Notes: generated by a model not told the origin, from the letters alone. DNA of 64,000 nt from Macrotis lagotis (GCF_037893015.1 NC_133662.1:271553944-271617943); one strand, 5' to 3'. Numbered from the stretch's first letter, positions 25,001 to 64,000 are shown. Made by a program: numbers and translations.

Positions 25001-27387
25001 GCTTTTTTTCTGGTCCCCTCCATGGACCTTTTTCTTCTCCTTGGAGGACCAAGGATCCTCCATGATCCTTCTCCTAAGTGGGTCACTATTGGCTGTGCTT
25101 CTTTCCCTTCCTTTCTGTGGCCCAGCTGCTCCTTGTCTTTCTCTCTTGAGAACTTGGCTTTCACTCCTGGTCCCCCAGACGGGGGCATCTCGCAGACTCT
25201 GTCCTCCATCCTTTTTTATTATTTATTTTTTAAATTTTATTACCTGTTTCCATATCATATACCACTAGGAGAATATAGGGTCCTTGAGGGAAAGCATCAC
25301 TTTTTCTATTTAGTCTGTGCCTTTCACATAGCACACATTTAATAAATATTTATAGTAATAATTAATTTAAAAACTTAGAAGTAGTTTTAGATAAAATGGT
25401 TCATTTGGTCTACACAAAAACAAAACTGTGAAATAAATATTATTATTATCCCCTTGTGCAAATGAGGAAACTGAACTTAAGAGAAAGTAAGTGATTTCTC
25501 AAGGTCACACATCTGATACATGTTTGAGGCAGGATTTGGAATCAGGTTTTCCTGACTACAAATTTAGTTTTCTAAGGACTGCCTGGGACCTACCTAGTAG
25601 GTGTTTAATAGTTACATATTAATTGGTTGACATGAGTTGTTATTTGTACAGGAAACTCCTACCTGAAGAAAATTCTTCTGGAATACAAGCCAGACTATTG
25701 AGATATTACATAGGTTGCTTGGGGTGGTGCAATGGATAGAGCACTGGACCCAGAGTCAGTAAGCCCAAGTATAAAACTGGCGCCAGGCACTTCACTTCGG
25801 TCTCCTCATCCGTAAAATAGGGATCATAAGAGAACCCACCTCCCAAGGTTATCAGGGGGTCAATTGGGATGGGATTGTAAATGACTAGCACATAAGAAAA
25901 TACCTGTTAATAAAATACTTGTTCCCTTTTCCTTCCCTTGAGTGATTTGCAAGATGTTGCTTGAACCCAAGTCTCCCTGACCTTGAGGCTGGCTTTCCAT
26001 CCACTTTGGCCTCTGTAGCCCAGACAGAAACTGGTTTATAGAAGAGTGAGAGGCAGTTCCTGCTTCTAATTCTTTCTCATGAAAACACGGTTTTTATGGA
26101 ATCTAGTTTCGAAAAGTTAGGCGATGATCTTGGAATTAGCAAGAAGTCAAGTGAAAATATAGCAAATATATGCTAATTTAAAGTAAAATGAAAACTAATG
26201 CAATCTTTGACTGAATTAAAAGAAGACTGTGAAGGACTATTTAGGCAATAGTTCATTTCCCCTAATAGATCACATATGGCGATTGGGTTCTATTCCAAAC
26301 AAGGGGAATATTGATAAACGAGAGAGCCTCTCAGGAAGGCAACCAGAATGGGGAAGAGGCCCAAATTTATGTTTTCTGAAGACTTACTGAAGGAACTCAA
26401 AAGGTTTTGCTTAGGAAAGAAGAGACTTGGGAGGGCATAACTGCCTCCACATATTTTAAGAGTTGTCTATGTGTAGTCGCTGGCTACTTGGGTTCAATTC
26501 TGCCTATGAAGAATCATTATTCAGACTGGGAAAGCATGGATGGAAATAAAACAAAAATCTATTAAAAAGGTTAGGGGAGGCTAGGTGGAGCAGTGGATAG
26601 AGCACCAGCCCTGGAGTCAGGAATACCTGAGTTCAAATCCGGCTTCAGACACTTAATAATTACCTAGCTGTGTGGTCTTGGGCAAGCCACTTAACCCCAT
26701 TGCCTTGCAAAAAAAAGTAAAAAAAAGGTTACAAGACATAGGAAGAGCTAGAGAGAAAAAGATAAAAGAACAGCCAAGTAGCCTTGGCTGGGCCATTGTC
26801 AGAGAAGACTGCAGGCCCCTCCATCCTTTTTTAAAATCCTCTTTTCAAACATTTCTGGAGATCCTGTACGGTTCCAGGGAGGCAATGATTGATCAGCTCT
26901 CTGAAGATGACTCCCAAATCCCCATGTCCTTCATGATTTCTCCCAGAGCTACAGGCCTTCATCTCAACCTCTCTCCTGGGTATCTCTTCCAGAATGTCCT
27001 GCTGACATTGCAAATTGAACTCATCTCTTTCTCTACACTGTACTCTCTTCCCCCCTTTCTATTTTTGTTTTCATCAGGAGCCAGGTTCTTCATTTGCAAT
27101 CATCTTTGATTCTTATTCTTTATTGCCATCGCCATCCATCTTTAAGTCTTTTCTGACCTGAAGTCCCAGTGTCCTCCAGAAGGCTATTTCAGAGTTTTTC
27201 TGAAACAGAGTAACATTACCTGCTCCCCTGACCCTTTGTTTCTGGCTTCTGGGTTGCCAGGGCAAACCCACTGGACAGTGCCCTTCATGGCCCCAGGCAC
27301 TGGCCAGGCTTGATCCAGAGACTCCTCAAAATGCCTCTCTTTCAGCATCATCACCGGCCCTGTAGCTCAGACTCTGATTCAGACTGA
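22017..27387 (+). CDS. PRR13-like proline/glycine/histidine-rich protein (three coding exons)
   Basis: Exons are 22017-22035, 24428-24783 and 27346-27387. They give 138 residues. Exon A encodes MWNPNS plus one base and ends at GTATGG. Exon B opens after TTTTTTTAAAAATAG with GA and ends HHCHK before a strong GTAAGT. Exon C opens after CTCTCTTTCAG and encodes HHHRPCSSDSDSD and a stop. Phases agree at both junctions. The body is rich in P, G and H: TPYPPNVHPGGAPG, a HGHHGHGHHGHG run, VPPCPPGMNPGPP, then HHKHNKHGPGHH. Human PRR13 (148 aa; a nuclear protein tied to THBS1 repression and taxane response) starts MWNPNAG, has PYPPN, ends in a basic His/Lys stretch and closes SSSDSD. The shared start, end and layout point to a PRR13 family member; its own function is unknown. 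It has no signal peptide or membrane segment. Human PRR13 lies on chromosome 12, so this is a paralogue or moved copy. Introns argue against a retrocopy. Confidence 0.75.
25717..25925 (+). mobile_element. MIR/CORE-related SINE in the PRR13-like intron 2
   Basis: A tRNA-like head (GGTGGTGCAATGGATAGAGC) is followed by a body with CCTCATCCGTAAAATAGGGA and CACCTCCCAAGGTTATCAGG. This is a full-length but old MIR-type marsupial SINE in sense. Confidence 0.7.
26574..26726 (+). mobile_element. tRNA-type marsupial SINE, sense, in the PRR13-like intron 2
   Basis: The head GGTGGAGCAGTGGATAGAGC (first G at 26584-26585), body and A-rich tail are all present. Flanking AAAAAGGTTA on both sides (about 26564 and 26722) looks like a target site duplication. 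It appears complete. Confidence 0.85.
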
Positions 27388-27545
27388 GGTGTGACAGCCA
27401 GCCAGTGGAGCCTGGAGGAGGAGAGAAGCCAACCACTACCTTATGGATCTTCCTGTGACTGGATCTGCTCCTGCTCTGCCTACTCTCCCACAATGACTAA
27501 AGCTGTCTGCACTGAAATTAAAATGAGGTTCCTTTGGGAGCTCTG
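27388..27545 (+). other. 3' UTR and poly(A) signal of the PRR13-like gene
   Basis: The UTR is short and ends with ATTAAA at 27517-27522, 130 bases after the stop. A T-rich stretch follows at 27563-27572. Confidence 0.6.
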
Positions 27546-29984
27546 ATTACATTTCAGCATGGTTTTTTTCTCCCCATGTAACCCTTGAGTTGGAGACCAT
27601 CCTGTGGGATGAAGAGCCCAGGGACATATAGAGAGGCTGGGTGCCCCCTTAGCTCACATCCCAGTGCCCCCTAGAAGCCTAGGAAAATTCACTGTGGGAG
27701 CATCATTCAGGAGACTTTGCTTGTGCCCTGGAGTATGAGATGACAATAGCAGAAGGCAGTTTTCTTACAAGGTGGAAAACAAGAGCAGATTTCTAGGAGT
27801 AAGACTTAGTTCCAACTTTAAGATAGGGCTGACCCAGGAGAGGCCATTCTTTATAAGCCTGGGTTGGTTCATTGCTCCTTAGGCTGAATCCTATATTCCA
27901 AGGAAGGACCTGAGAATGGTGGGGGAGGGGGCGGGGGGGGCATCCTTCTCTCTGTTCTTCCCTTCTCCTTTTCTCCTCTCTTCCTTTATGCACATTCTCT
28001 TTTCTTCTTTATCCCTTCTTCCCTTTTTCCTTCCTCTTTGCTTCTCCTTTTCAGTGCTACCTCCTCTTTCCATGATTAGAGCAAAAGAACTTCCAGAAGA
28101 TGCCCTTTCTTCCCTGGTTGCCCTTGTCTTTCCCTGAGATTGCTACCCCTAAAATTTCTTTAGTCTCCTCCTGGTTACCAGTCAGATCCATCATCATTCC
28201 TGTCCTTTGAGATGGACCGTCTTTATTTTTCTCAGTTATGCAAATGGACAGAGAAGGAGGATGGGGTAAATATTCCAGGACAGTCTGCTCTAAAAATAAG
28301 GGGAAAGACAAATGAATACAAAACCCAAAAGTTGACCAATCCTGTGAATTGGGTGTGGGGGGGAGATTTCCAATCTCTGGAGAATCCTAAGTAAACTGTG
28401 AACTTAGATTCTATGGTTCTGTGTCCAAGTTACAGATCTGCTACAGACTTTCTGGGAGATGTGATTCTGTCAAATAGTTGTTTTACTTTCCATCCTTCAG
28501 CTGCAAAATAGAGATGATGCTTGAGTCACTAGGTAAGAGCAAAAGATAAGATTGAACAAAAACACTATTACAGAAGTAGTGTTGTGTAATTGAGAGCTAA
28601 CATCAAGGTCAAGGAGACCTGGATTCAAGTCCTGCCCCAGACACATAGGGCTGTATGACCTTGGATAAGTCTCTCCCCCACTCAGTGCCATAGAAAATTC
28701 CCACCCTACAATCCAACCCCACCTCCACATCCACCGAAACCCCATTATTGAATACTCTGGAAGACCACCTTGGACTTAGAGACTGGGGCAGTGAAAAAGA
28801 ACCCTTCATATTGTCAGCATCCCATTGGATGCCACATTACATTGTATTGAAGTCACATGCAACAAACAGTGAGCACCCAACAGGTGTGTGCTCAGGTGAC
28901 TTCCTAGATCTCTCTTCTCTTGGCAGCTGCATGGAGGAGCTTGGAAGTAACAAAATATGGGTTTGAATTCTGCCTCTGGTGCCCGGGAAAGTCATTTCCC
29001 CATGTCTGCCTCATTTTCCTCATCTGTCAAAAGGAGATGATTAAAGCCCCCATTTCCCATTGCTGTGAGGAGTAGACGAGCCACTAACAAGAATGCACTA
29101 TGGAAACATCAGTTGTTATTGCGGTCAGAACATTGGTATGGTCCCTGGTTGTGCCCACTGAAAGCATCTGTTGGCTAATATAGAAATTTGTTGCATTTTT
29201 AGCTTTCCTTTAGGAATTTTTCAGTTCACCCACTAGCAACAAGGACCTGATAAGCACCTGAAGACAGACCAAACTTGTTATATAGCATTTAAGGAACAGA
29301 AATGAGATTCACCTATTTTTAAGTCGAGTTATTAAGGAACAATTAAAAAACCACCAGCTGCAGGGGAAGTCTCAGAAGTGTGAGTGGAGTTGGGGGGTTG
29401 CAGGGAAGGCAGGACCCAGGCATCTCCTTTTGTGGCCACCTTTTTCAGGAGACTGGGCACCGTGTTAGTGGGCACACAGTCAGTGTAGGAGAAATACTTA
29501 GTGGTTGAATGGCTGCCCACTTTTCCTGAGAGCATGCCTGGTAGGCCTCCAGCTTATCTCCTGACTTGGCTCAAGAACCCTTGGCACTGCCCTGAAGCTG
29601 CTGCATCTGCCGTGCCCGTAGACTCCACAAGCTCACCATGGCCCAGATGTCCTGCCATTTCTGCACATGCTTCCCTTCCTTCCCAAAGATATTCTACTCT
29701 TTTCCATTCAACTTCTGCCCCTAGAGATCATGGCATTGGAGACCAACATTTAATCTAACATGGGAAGAGATCCAAAGTTTGGATAAGTCACTGTATCTGC
29801 ACTCCCAGATGGAGCTCCCAGGCTAGAAGATACTGTCTGGGAATGGAATTTGTTTCTAAACCAGAGTATTCAAACAGGAGTTATGAGCCCCTTGCCAAAG
29901 AAAAGAACAGTTAATAGTAAAAAATGGAATCTTGGAAACCTAATGAAAATCCTCAAAGCACTTTACTGAAAAATAAAGGGAAAT

Positions 29985-30170
29985 TGCTTAAAAATGACTA
30001 CATTTTTTGTACCCCTTGGCTCAGCAATGGGCATATTTACCAAGGAGGACAAAAACTAGAAAAAAGAAGTCCCATATAAGCCAAAACATTCATGGCAGCA
30101 TTTTCTATGATAGCAAAGAAGTGTAGTTCCAAATAAGTTCCCAAAATGACTGGATCAAACAACTATGTAT
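29985..30170 (+). mobile_element. L1 ORF2 3'-end fragment
   Basis: Degraded text resembles the end of L1 ORF2. It includes CTTGGCTCAGCAATGGGCAT, then CATTCATGGCAGCATTTTCT and ATAGCAAAGAAGTGTAG. It is a short remnant in sense on the + strand. Confidence 0.55.
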
Positions 30171-30218
30171 TGGTTTTCCATATCGCCTCTAACTCTAATT
30201 CCATCTTTTGTTTTCAGA

Positions 30219-30497
30219 TTTTTTTTTTTTAGTTTTTGCAAGGCAATGGGGTTAAGTGACTTGCTAAAGGCAGGGGTGGCTAGGTGGTGCAGTGGATAGA
30301 GCACCGGCCCTGGAGTCAGGAGGACCTGAGTTCACTTTTTTTTAGGGTTTTTTTTTTTTTAGCAAGGCAATGGGCTTAAGTGGCTTGCCCAAGGCCACAC
30401 AGCTAGGTCATTATTAAGTGTCTGAGGCCAGATTTGAACTCAGGTCCTCCTGACTCCAGGGCCGGTGCTCTATCCACTGCCACCTAGCCGCCCCCCA
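30219..30497. mobile_element. Nested/inverted cluster of three tRNA-type SINE pieces
   Basis: In order: an antisense tail piece (30219-30272), a sense head piece (about 30275-30336) and a complete antisense copy (about 30337-30497). The sense head (from CTAGGTGGTGCAGTGGATAG) and the third piece are near-perfect inverted copies of about 53 bases with a roughly 100-base loop. Confidence 0.8.
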
Positions 30498-31375
30498 TCT
30501 TTTGTTTTCATTGTCAATTTACTGTATGAGTTGAAAAGTCAAAGTAGTTTTGCTGTTCATTTTCCTTGTTAGTGATTTGGAGCAATCTTTGATGTGGTTG
30601 CTGGTTGTTTGCGAGTCATTTTCTGACCACCTATCCATTAGGGAAGGGTTTTTGCTAGGCCACCTTTTCCTTCATTCCCTCTGGAGCCTCATCAGAGTCT
30701 TACCCCTCCCTCCCTTTTGAGGGATTCTCTCTGGCTCTTAGCTTCTGCTAAAAACAATGAGGATAATGAGCATTTCTATCATCTCTTGCTTAACAAGCAT
30801 TAGCATATATGATCCTCATTGCAACCCAGGGAAGTAGGGGATAATATTATTCCCATTTTTTGGATGGGAAAATTGAGGCAGACAGAAGTCAAGTGACTTG
30901 CATAGACTCCATCCACCTCCAAATGCCAAGATCTTTTTCGACCCATCTATTCATGGGGTAGCTCTCCTTTCCAGTTCTATGCCACTTGCCAGTTTGATAA
31001 GCCTGCCTGCCAGTTCTGCCTTCCTCCATATCATCGGTTGGACAGCACAGATTGCTGGGCACTACCCTGAAGACCCCCACCCAAGGTGATCCATCTCTGT
31101 GTTTTTTGGCTCCAGTCAGTCTATGGAGTCTGAGTTTACCCAGCTACCCAGCATTGAACACACAGGATGAGAATAGGAGATGGGTCATCTGTGGATGAAT
31201 GGGAGTGGGATGTGGAATTTCTGGGTTATTTAGCCAAGTGACCCAGGATTCTCTGTGGGAAGAACACAGAAAGCCAGGTCAGCTAATAGAAAGATCACCA
31301 GGGTCTCAGACCCTCTCACCCTCTAGAACCAATCAAAACACTGTACTCTAATTTGTATTGGGAGGTAAGAAAAAG

Positions 31376-32966
31376 TTTATTGGTCAAATGTCACAATGTT
31401 TCCAGAAGAAATGTGCTGGATTTTAATTCTACGACTGAGCCTGTTGCCCCCATTGGCCTAGGTAACTCAGAGGAGCAGATGGGGATCCCCCAGCTTCTCC
31501 AGGAAGGGGATCAAGGACAGGCCAAAGGAAAGCTGAAGAGGAGGTCTGCAGCCTGAGTGGGATGGTGGGAAGGTGGTGGGGGAGTTGAAGGGTCCTCACT
31601 AGAGCAAACAAAGGATTGGGTGATGTTCCCAGGACCTGGGCAGTGACAGTGGGAGCTTAAAAGTCTGCCCTCCAGCCTCCCACCATGTTTTCTGAGGGAG
31701 GTCAGGTTCACTCTTAAGGTCACATGGTGGCCATGTGAGGGAAGGCAGATCCAAGGGCAGGGAGGGATCAAGAGACCAGCAGAGGTGCCCAACTCTGGCT
31801 AAGGACAAGACTCTCCTTGGCTTGTGGTGGAGCAAGGGGGTGAATCAACAGCACTTATGGAGCACCGAGTGTATGCAGTGCTTCTCCATGACATGAGAAG
31901 GATGGAATCTTGTCTCTGCTCTCAGAATCGAGGTGAGATAGGAGAGGCAGGTGGAAGGAAAGGGCTAAAAGAAAGGTACCAAGCAGCTCTCTCAGCAAAC
32001 AGGGACCCTGCAGGGGAGGCCTCCATGAGCACTAATAAGGCAGGGAGCCAACCAGATGGGAATATGTCCTTGGTGCTGGAATTCCCAAGGGCTATTGGGG
32101 TGAGTGGAGAGGACCTGGGGGAGCAACCCATGCTGGGAAGTAGGGGGGTGGAGGAAGAGGACCCATGCATGGGGGGAGTAGTGATCTTGGGGCCAAGATA
32201 CTCATATGGGAGGGGGCAGAAGAGACATGGATGAACTCCAACAGGGCTTGATGTAGGGAGGCCATGAGTTGACAATGGTAATTTAGGAAAAGCTTTCCAA
32301 CCTGTTCATGGGATAGATTGGAGGTTGACCAGGCTTCCTACCCACACAGATCAGGGATGCCCAGATTCTGTGTCTGGAAGCTCTGCATCCACCTCTGCTG
32401 GGAGGGCCCAGGGAAAATGAGAATTCATCTCAGGGATAGGAGTAGAAGGTCTATAATCTGGACTTCACCAGTCTAGTGTGGGAATGAGGAAGGGGAAACC
32501 CTTTGAGAGCATCCTGACTTGTGACACCCCTTTACCTCATGTTGGGGGGGGATGCTGAGGTCTCTCCTCTAAAATGACTCTGATCTGGATCTTTCTTGTA
32601 CCCATGCACATTTATACATACACACACAGAGTGGGGAACTATTTGATACTTGAAGAAGCATTGGAAAGGTTTTGCTATGGCTCTGAGGCCTTCTGGGTTC
32701 TTGTTCTGTAGTAGCACCATTAAAAGTTCAGAACTATTTACTGCTTGTTGTTCATCATGAAAAATCCAGATCCATTCCTTCCTGGCCTGTAGGGGTTTCA
32801 GGGAAGTCCCACCAGGCCAAATTGTGGTTACCCGTCACTGGCTGAAATCAAAGGAGAGGAGGACCGCATCTCACGTGTTTGAGTATATCTGTGTTCAGGG
32901 GTCAGGATGGGGTGGGGGTGAGATGTAATGATTGGGACATGTGCCTTCTGAAACCTTGGGTGAGAG
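31376..32966 (-). other. COL6A2: COL6A2 3' UTR with two poly(A) candidates
   Basis: The first candidate is the variant hexamer AGTAAA at 32742-32737, 225 bases after the stop. The first canonical AATAAA is at 31381-31376, giving a 1.6 kb UTR. I cannot tell which is used. An old interspersed-repeat-like stretch (about 31,840-32,080) lies between them, which favours the nearer site. Confidence 0.35.
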
Positions 32967-60589
<27,623 letters not shown>

Positions 60590-60829
60590 CTGCATAGGAA
60601 CAGAAGGTTATGGCCATCATCAGTGCCAACAATAGCTGCCATTTCTGTGACCCATTCTATATATTATATGCATCAATATCCATGGGTGTGTGAGGTTATT
60701 TCCTGCCTCAAGGAACATCTACACAGACGAACACAATACACCCAGGCTCAATGATTATCTCTTTGCATGATTTTCAGATCTACATATTCAACCTTGGCCT
60801 CTCTTCTTCTGAGGAGTTTACAGTCTAAT

Positions 60830-61217
60830 TGGGGAGATGCATGCAAACCTGCACATATGGAGCTAACTGCATCCAGGATAAATAGGAAGTAATTCACAGA
60901 AAGAAGGTACCACAATGAAGAGGTTAATGAAGGCTTCCAGTCAAAGATGAGATTTGTGTAGTGACTTAAAGGAAGCCAGAGGGCATCAGTGATCAGAGCC
61001 CAGGATGGAGAGAGGTTCAGGGGGATGGCCAACAAGAGTGCCCAAAGCTGAGTTGATGGAGGGGCTTGTTTGTGGGAAAATCAGGAAGACAGGGTCACTG
61101 GGTCAAAGAAAGCTGTCAGAGCCTGGAGAGAGAGGAAGGGGGTGGGTGATAAAGACCTTGGAATGCTGAGCAGAGCATTTTGTATTTTATCCTGGAGGCA
61201 ATAAGGAACCACTAGAG

Positions 61218-61269
<52 letters not shown>

Positions 61270-61350
61270 CATGGTTGGACCTGTGCTTTCAGAAAATCAT
61301 TTTGGTGGCTGAGTAGAGGATAGACCGGAGTGGGGAGAGACTTGGGGCAA
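60830..61350 (+). repeat. Ancient interspersed repeat with (TG)n, COL6A2 intron 2
   Basis: This is the most complete copy of the family in the window. It includes TCCAGGATAAATAGGAAGTA, AGCCCAGGATGGAGAG and TTTTGTATTTTATCCTGGAG. Then come (TG)n at 61219-61268 and AAAATCATTTTGGTGGCTGA. Family not named. Confidence 0.55.
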
Positions 61351-62242
61351 CAGCATCATTTGCCTTTTGGATGTTTCAAGTTGGCTTGTCTTGCAAACAT
61401 CTCAGGTCCCAAACAGACCTCATTCTCTGTCTCCTGCATCCCCTTTCCTACCTTCTAAACTCCTCTATGGCTATCAAGGGCACTAACATTCCCCCAGGAG
61501 CCAAGTCGGTCATGTGACTGTCATCCTGGACTCCCTTCTTGAGCTCACTCCACGTACTCAATCTGTTGTCAAGTGCAATCATTCAGACTTCTGCAATATC
61601 ACTTGGGTGTCTCTTCTCTATCTCATCCCCGTTTAGGTTTGGATACTCAGCACCTTCTTGCCCCACTCAGTTGCCTCTACATTGTGTTTGGGGGGGCTGG
61701 AAGGTGGAGAATTGGGGAAGATGCCTGGAGTCTTCCTCTATAGAGGATTCTCAACTTTTCCTAGCAGCTCTGCTGGGCTCCAACCCCATGGAACACGGCA
61801 CCTCCACACTGGATGACCCCCTCCCCTTTGCAGCTTCCTTTTGTGTGCTGCCTTCCCTGAGTAGACTATAAGCTTCTGGAGGGCATCCCCATCACTTAGG
61901 ACAGTGCCTGTTTCTGGAATTGAATGACTGAATTGAACATCTCCATCTCTGGTAGAGATCATTGGGAGCCAGGGCCATGCCACTTTCTTTCCAACCAACA
62001 GCAAACATTTCTAAAATGGCTCCATTGGTGTGGGGAGAGGGGCATTCTCTTCTTGTTCCAAAGGTATAAGCATGAAGACAGGGCACTGAGCTATCTTGTT
62101 TCTGGGTAAGGATGTCCATTGGGCTCTTCTCCATTCTTCTGGAACTGGCTCCTTGTCTTGTTGTGTGTAGGGCAGTGTGGTGCAGTGAATCGGGAGCAGG
62201 TTTGGAAGGAGGACCTTGGACCCCAAATCTGGCAGCTTTACA

Positions 62243-62294
62243 GAGCAGAGCATTTTGTATTTTATCCTAGAGGCAATAAGGAACCACTAGAGGG

Positions 62295-62373
<79 letters not shown>
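62243..62373 (+). repeat. Short copy of the same repeat ending in (TG)n(GA)n
   Basis: The stretch 62243-62293 is almost identical to 61169-61218. It is followed by (TG)n 62296-62334 and (GA)n to about 62373. The repeat text does not resume after the tract. Confidence 0.8.
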
Positions 62374-62378
<5 letters not shown>

Positions 62379-63489
62379 AGAGACTGATTGAAGCATCAGT
62401 TGACTCCCAATGGCAGAACCTTCCCTTTCCCTCTCTTTTGTTGTCTCTACGCTTGGCCTGGAGAACATGTGGCTTGCTCGGCTGTTTTGTAGGGCAATGC
62501 TGCTCTTTATCCAGAGGCACCAGATGGCACAACTATCCCTGTCATATTGTGGCCCAGCCTTTGTTTGAAGAGCTCCAGAGAGAGGGAAGCCACGACCTGC
62601 CAGGTGGCCCCTTCTTTGGGCCGGCTCCACTTTCCATCAAGCCCCAGTTTGTGTCATTCCATCTTCTCTCCGTCATTTGGAGCTCTGCCTCCTGGGACTA
62701 ACCAGAATCAGTGCGAGGCCTCAGTCACAAGAACTACTTTTCAAGTGGTGTGGGAAGACTGCACATCTTGCCATTCTTTCAAATCTAGGGAGCCTTCATA
62801 CAGTGGGTGTTTAATAAGTGCTTATGACTGATTGCTTCATCATCCTGCCTACCTTGCTGTGAGATTACTACATTCAAACTTTCTGAAGACAGAGCTCTCA
62901 GCCCTGAGCATCATTAAGGACAGAATTCAGTGGCACCCTGAGCACCATCCCTCTGAATGGCTGGCCCAGGTGGCACTGACATTTCTGGTTGCATGTCCAT
63001 TGGAGGTTATACCATGTTTGCCATCTGCTAAAATCACAGCATCTTTTCTAGGTGTCCAGGAAGTCTCTGCTATTTTGTGAAGCTGATGTGCTGAATGCAC
63101 CATTTATCCAAATTAAATTTCACCTTATCAGATTTGATCCAAGATTGTAACTGGTTAATCTCCTTTGCATCCTGATACCACTCGCCCTCCTCCATCAAGG
63201 AAACTTTCCTACCCAGGTGCATGCCCTGAGAAATCCACAGATGACCACAGTTAAGGGCAGCTCTCTGGGGGCACTGCACTGGAGATGTCCACCAGTGGGG
63301 TGCTGGTCAATATTTAACAAGAGGCTCCCCAAAAAGATATAGCTTAACCTGCAACCTCAACATTCTCTCTATCACTCTCCTAAGCCCGGCAAGTAAGCAA
63401 ACAAAAACTCAAGTCCTGATCATAGAGTTTGCTGATCTCTAAGGTGTCAGTGCTTACATCGACTATTTAACAACCTGTAGGATTGTACA

Positions 63490-63690
63490 AGGGGGAGCAC
63501 CCTAGGGACAGGAAGACTCGCCTTTCTGATTTCAAATCCAGCCTGAGATACTTTTCATTCATTGTAGCCAGTGTGACCCTGGGCAAGTCACTTTGCCCTG
63601 TCTGCCCAGTTACCGCATCTGTCAAAGGACTTGGTGAAGGAAATGGCAAACTGCACCAGAGTCTAATCCTAATTGGGGCCCCAAAGGTCA
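63490..63690 (+). mobile_element. MIR-headed SINE with RTE-like tail
   Basis: AATCCAGCCTGAGATACTT, GTGACCCTGGGCAAGTCACT and then GGAAATGGCAAACTGCACCA. The last word resembles marsupial SINEs whose 3' end is shared with RTE LINEs. A further piece with ACTAGGTGGCGCAGTG at about 63766 is a separate SINE head. Confidence 0.5.
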
Positions 63691-64000
63691 AATCATTAAT
63701 GCCTGCTCTTTGGCTGTGGCTGTTGGATTCATTGTTTGGATGTCATGTATACTTACATACGGACACTAGGTGGCGCAGTGGGCCTGCAAGTAGAGCTGAG
63801 TTCAACCCTTGGTTGGTCTCTTTCCCTATCGCTAAAAGTGAAGCTAGCCTCCACCTCCCCGGGTTGCTGCTTCTATTATTGTTATTATTATTATCTTCCA
63901 CCTTAACGATTTGTGGGTGCACTTGTGCCCCATCAGTGTTGCCCTTGCTCACCCTATACTCCTGCTTGCCAAGGAGATCCAATGTTTACTGACTCAGTCA

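Larger units (their letters stand above)
27546..31350. other. Intergenic stretch between the PRR13-like gene and COL6A2
   Basis: No gene is supported. It holds pyrimidine-rich text (27,950-28,070), MIR-type fragments (about 28,563-28,680 and 28,950-29,110), an L1 3' fragment (29,985-30,170) and a cluster of SINEs (30,219-30,497). Confidence 0.6.
60590..64000 (-). other. COL6A2 intron 2, 3' part
   Basis: No coding exon is found. I looked for the signal-peptide exon (human MLQGTCSVLLLWG) and did not see it. The stretch holds an old interspersed repeat, two (TG)n tracts and SINE fragments. Confidence 0.7.

Overview
This is a mammalian genomic window, most likely from a marsupial. The organism call rests on repeats. 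There are many copies of a tRNA-type SINE that read, in pieces, GTGCAGTGGATAGAGCAC, then a CAGACACTTAATAATTACC segment, then an A-rich tail. I know this type from marsupials. There are also L1 fragments that resemble marsupial L1 ORF1 and 3' ends as I remember them, and many MIR/CORE-type fragments and (TG)n tracts. No species can be named from the sequence alone.

Layout. (1) At 1-14.9 kb on the + strand lie coding exons 2-14 of FTCD (formimidoyltransferase cyclodeaminase). Exon 1 lies before the window. The spliced exons give 523 residues plus the stop, which with the missing 18 residues equals the 541 aa of human FTCD. (2) At 14.9-33 kb is a convergent intergenic interval, several times longer than I remember for human. 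It holds a small three-exon gene on the + strand (22,017-27,387), predicted at 138 aa, that starts MWNPNS and ends SSDSDSD. I read it as an intact PRR13-like (proline-rich protein 13) gene. I know of no such gene at this place in human, so it is the most interesting item here. A candidate promoter lies at 17.17-17.30 kb, and a large inverted repeat lies at 15.8/16.8 kb. (3) At 33-60.6 kb on the - strand are 26 consecutive coding exons of COL6A2 (collagen VI alpha-2). They run from the N-terminal VWA exon through a full triple helix (335 residues by my count) to the C1 and C2 VWA domains. The signal-peptide exon lies beyond the window. An alternative terminal exon for the 2C2a isoform is present and open at 37.8-38.1 kb. 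(4) At 60.6-64 kb is COL6A2 intron 2, which holds only repeats.

FTCD and COL6A2 in convergent orientation match the human chr21q22.3 order in reverse. FTCD is a folate/histidine catabolism enzyme of liver; COL6A2 is an extracellular matrix protein. They are neighbours by synteny and do not share a pathway. Two introns, one in each gene, use GC instead of GT donors. Exon edges were set by reading splice consensus and reading frame and by comparison with human proteins recalled from memory; no alignment was run.
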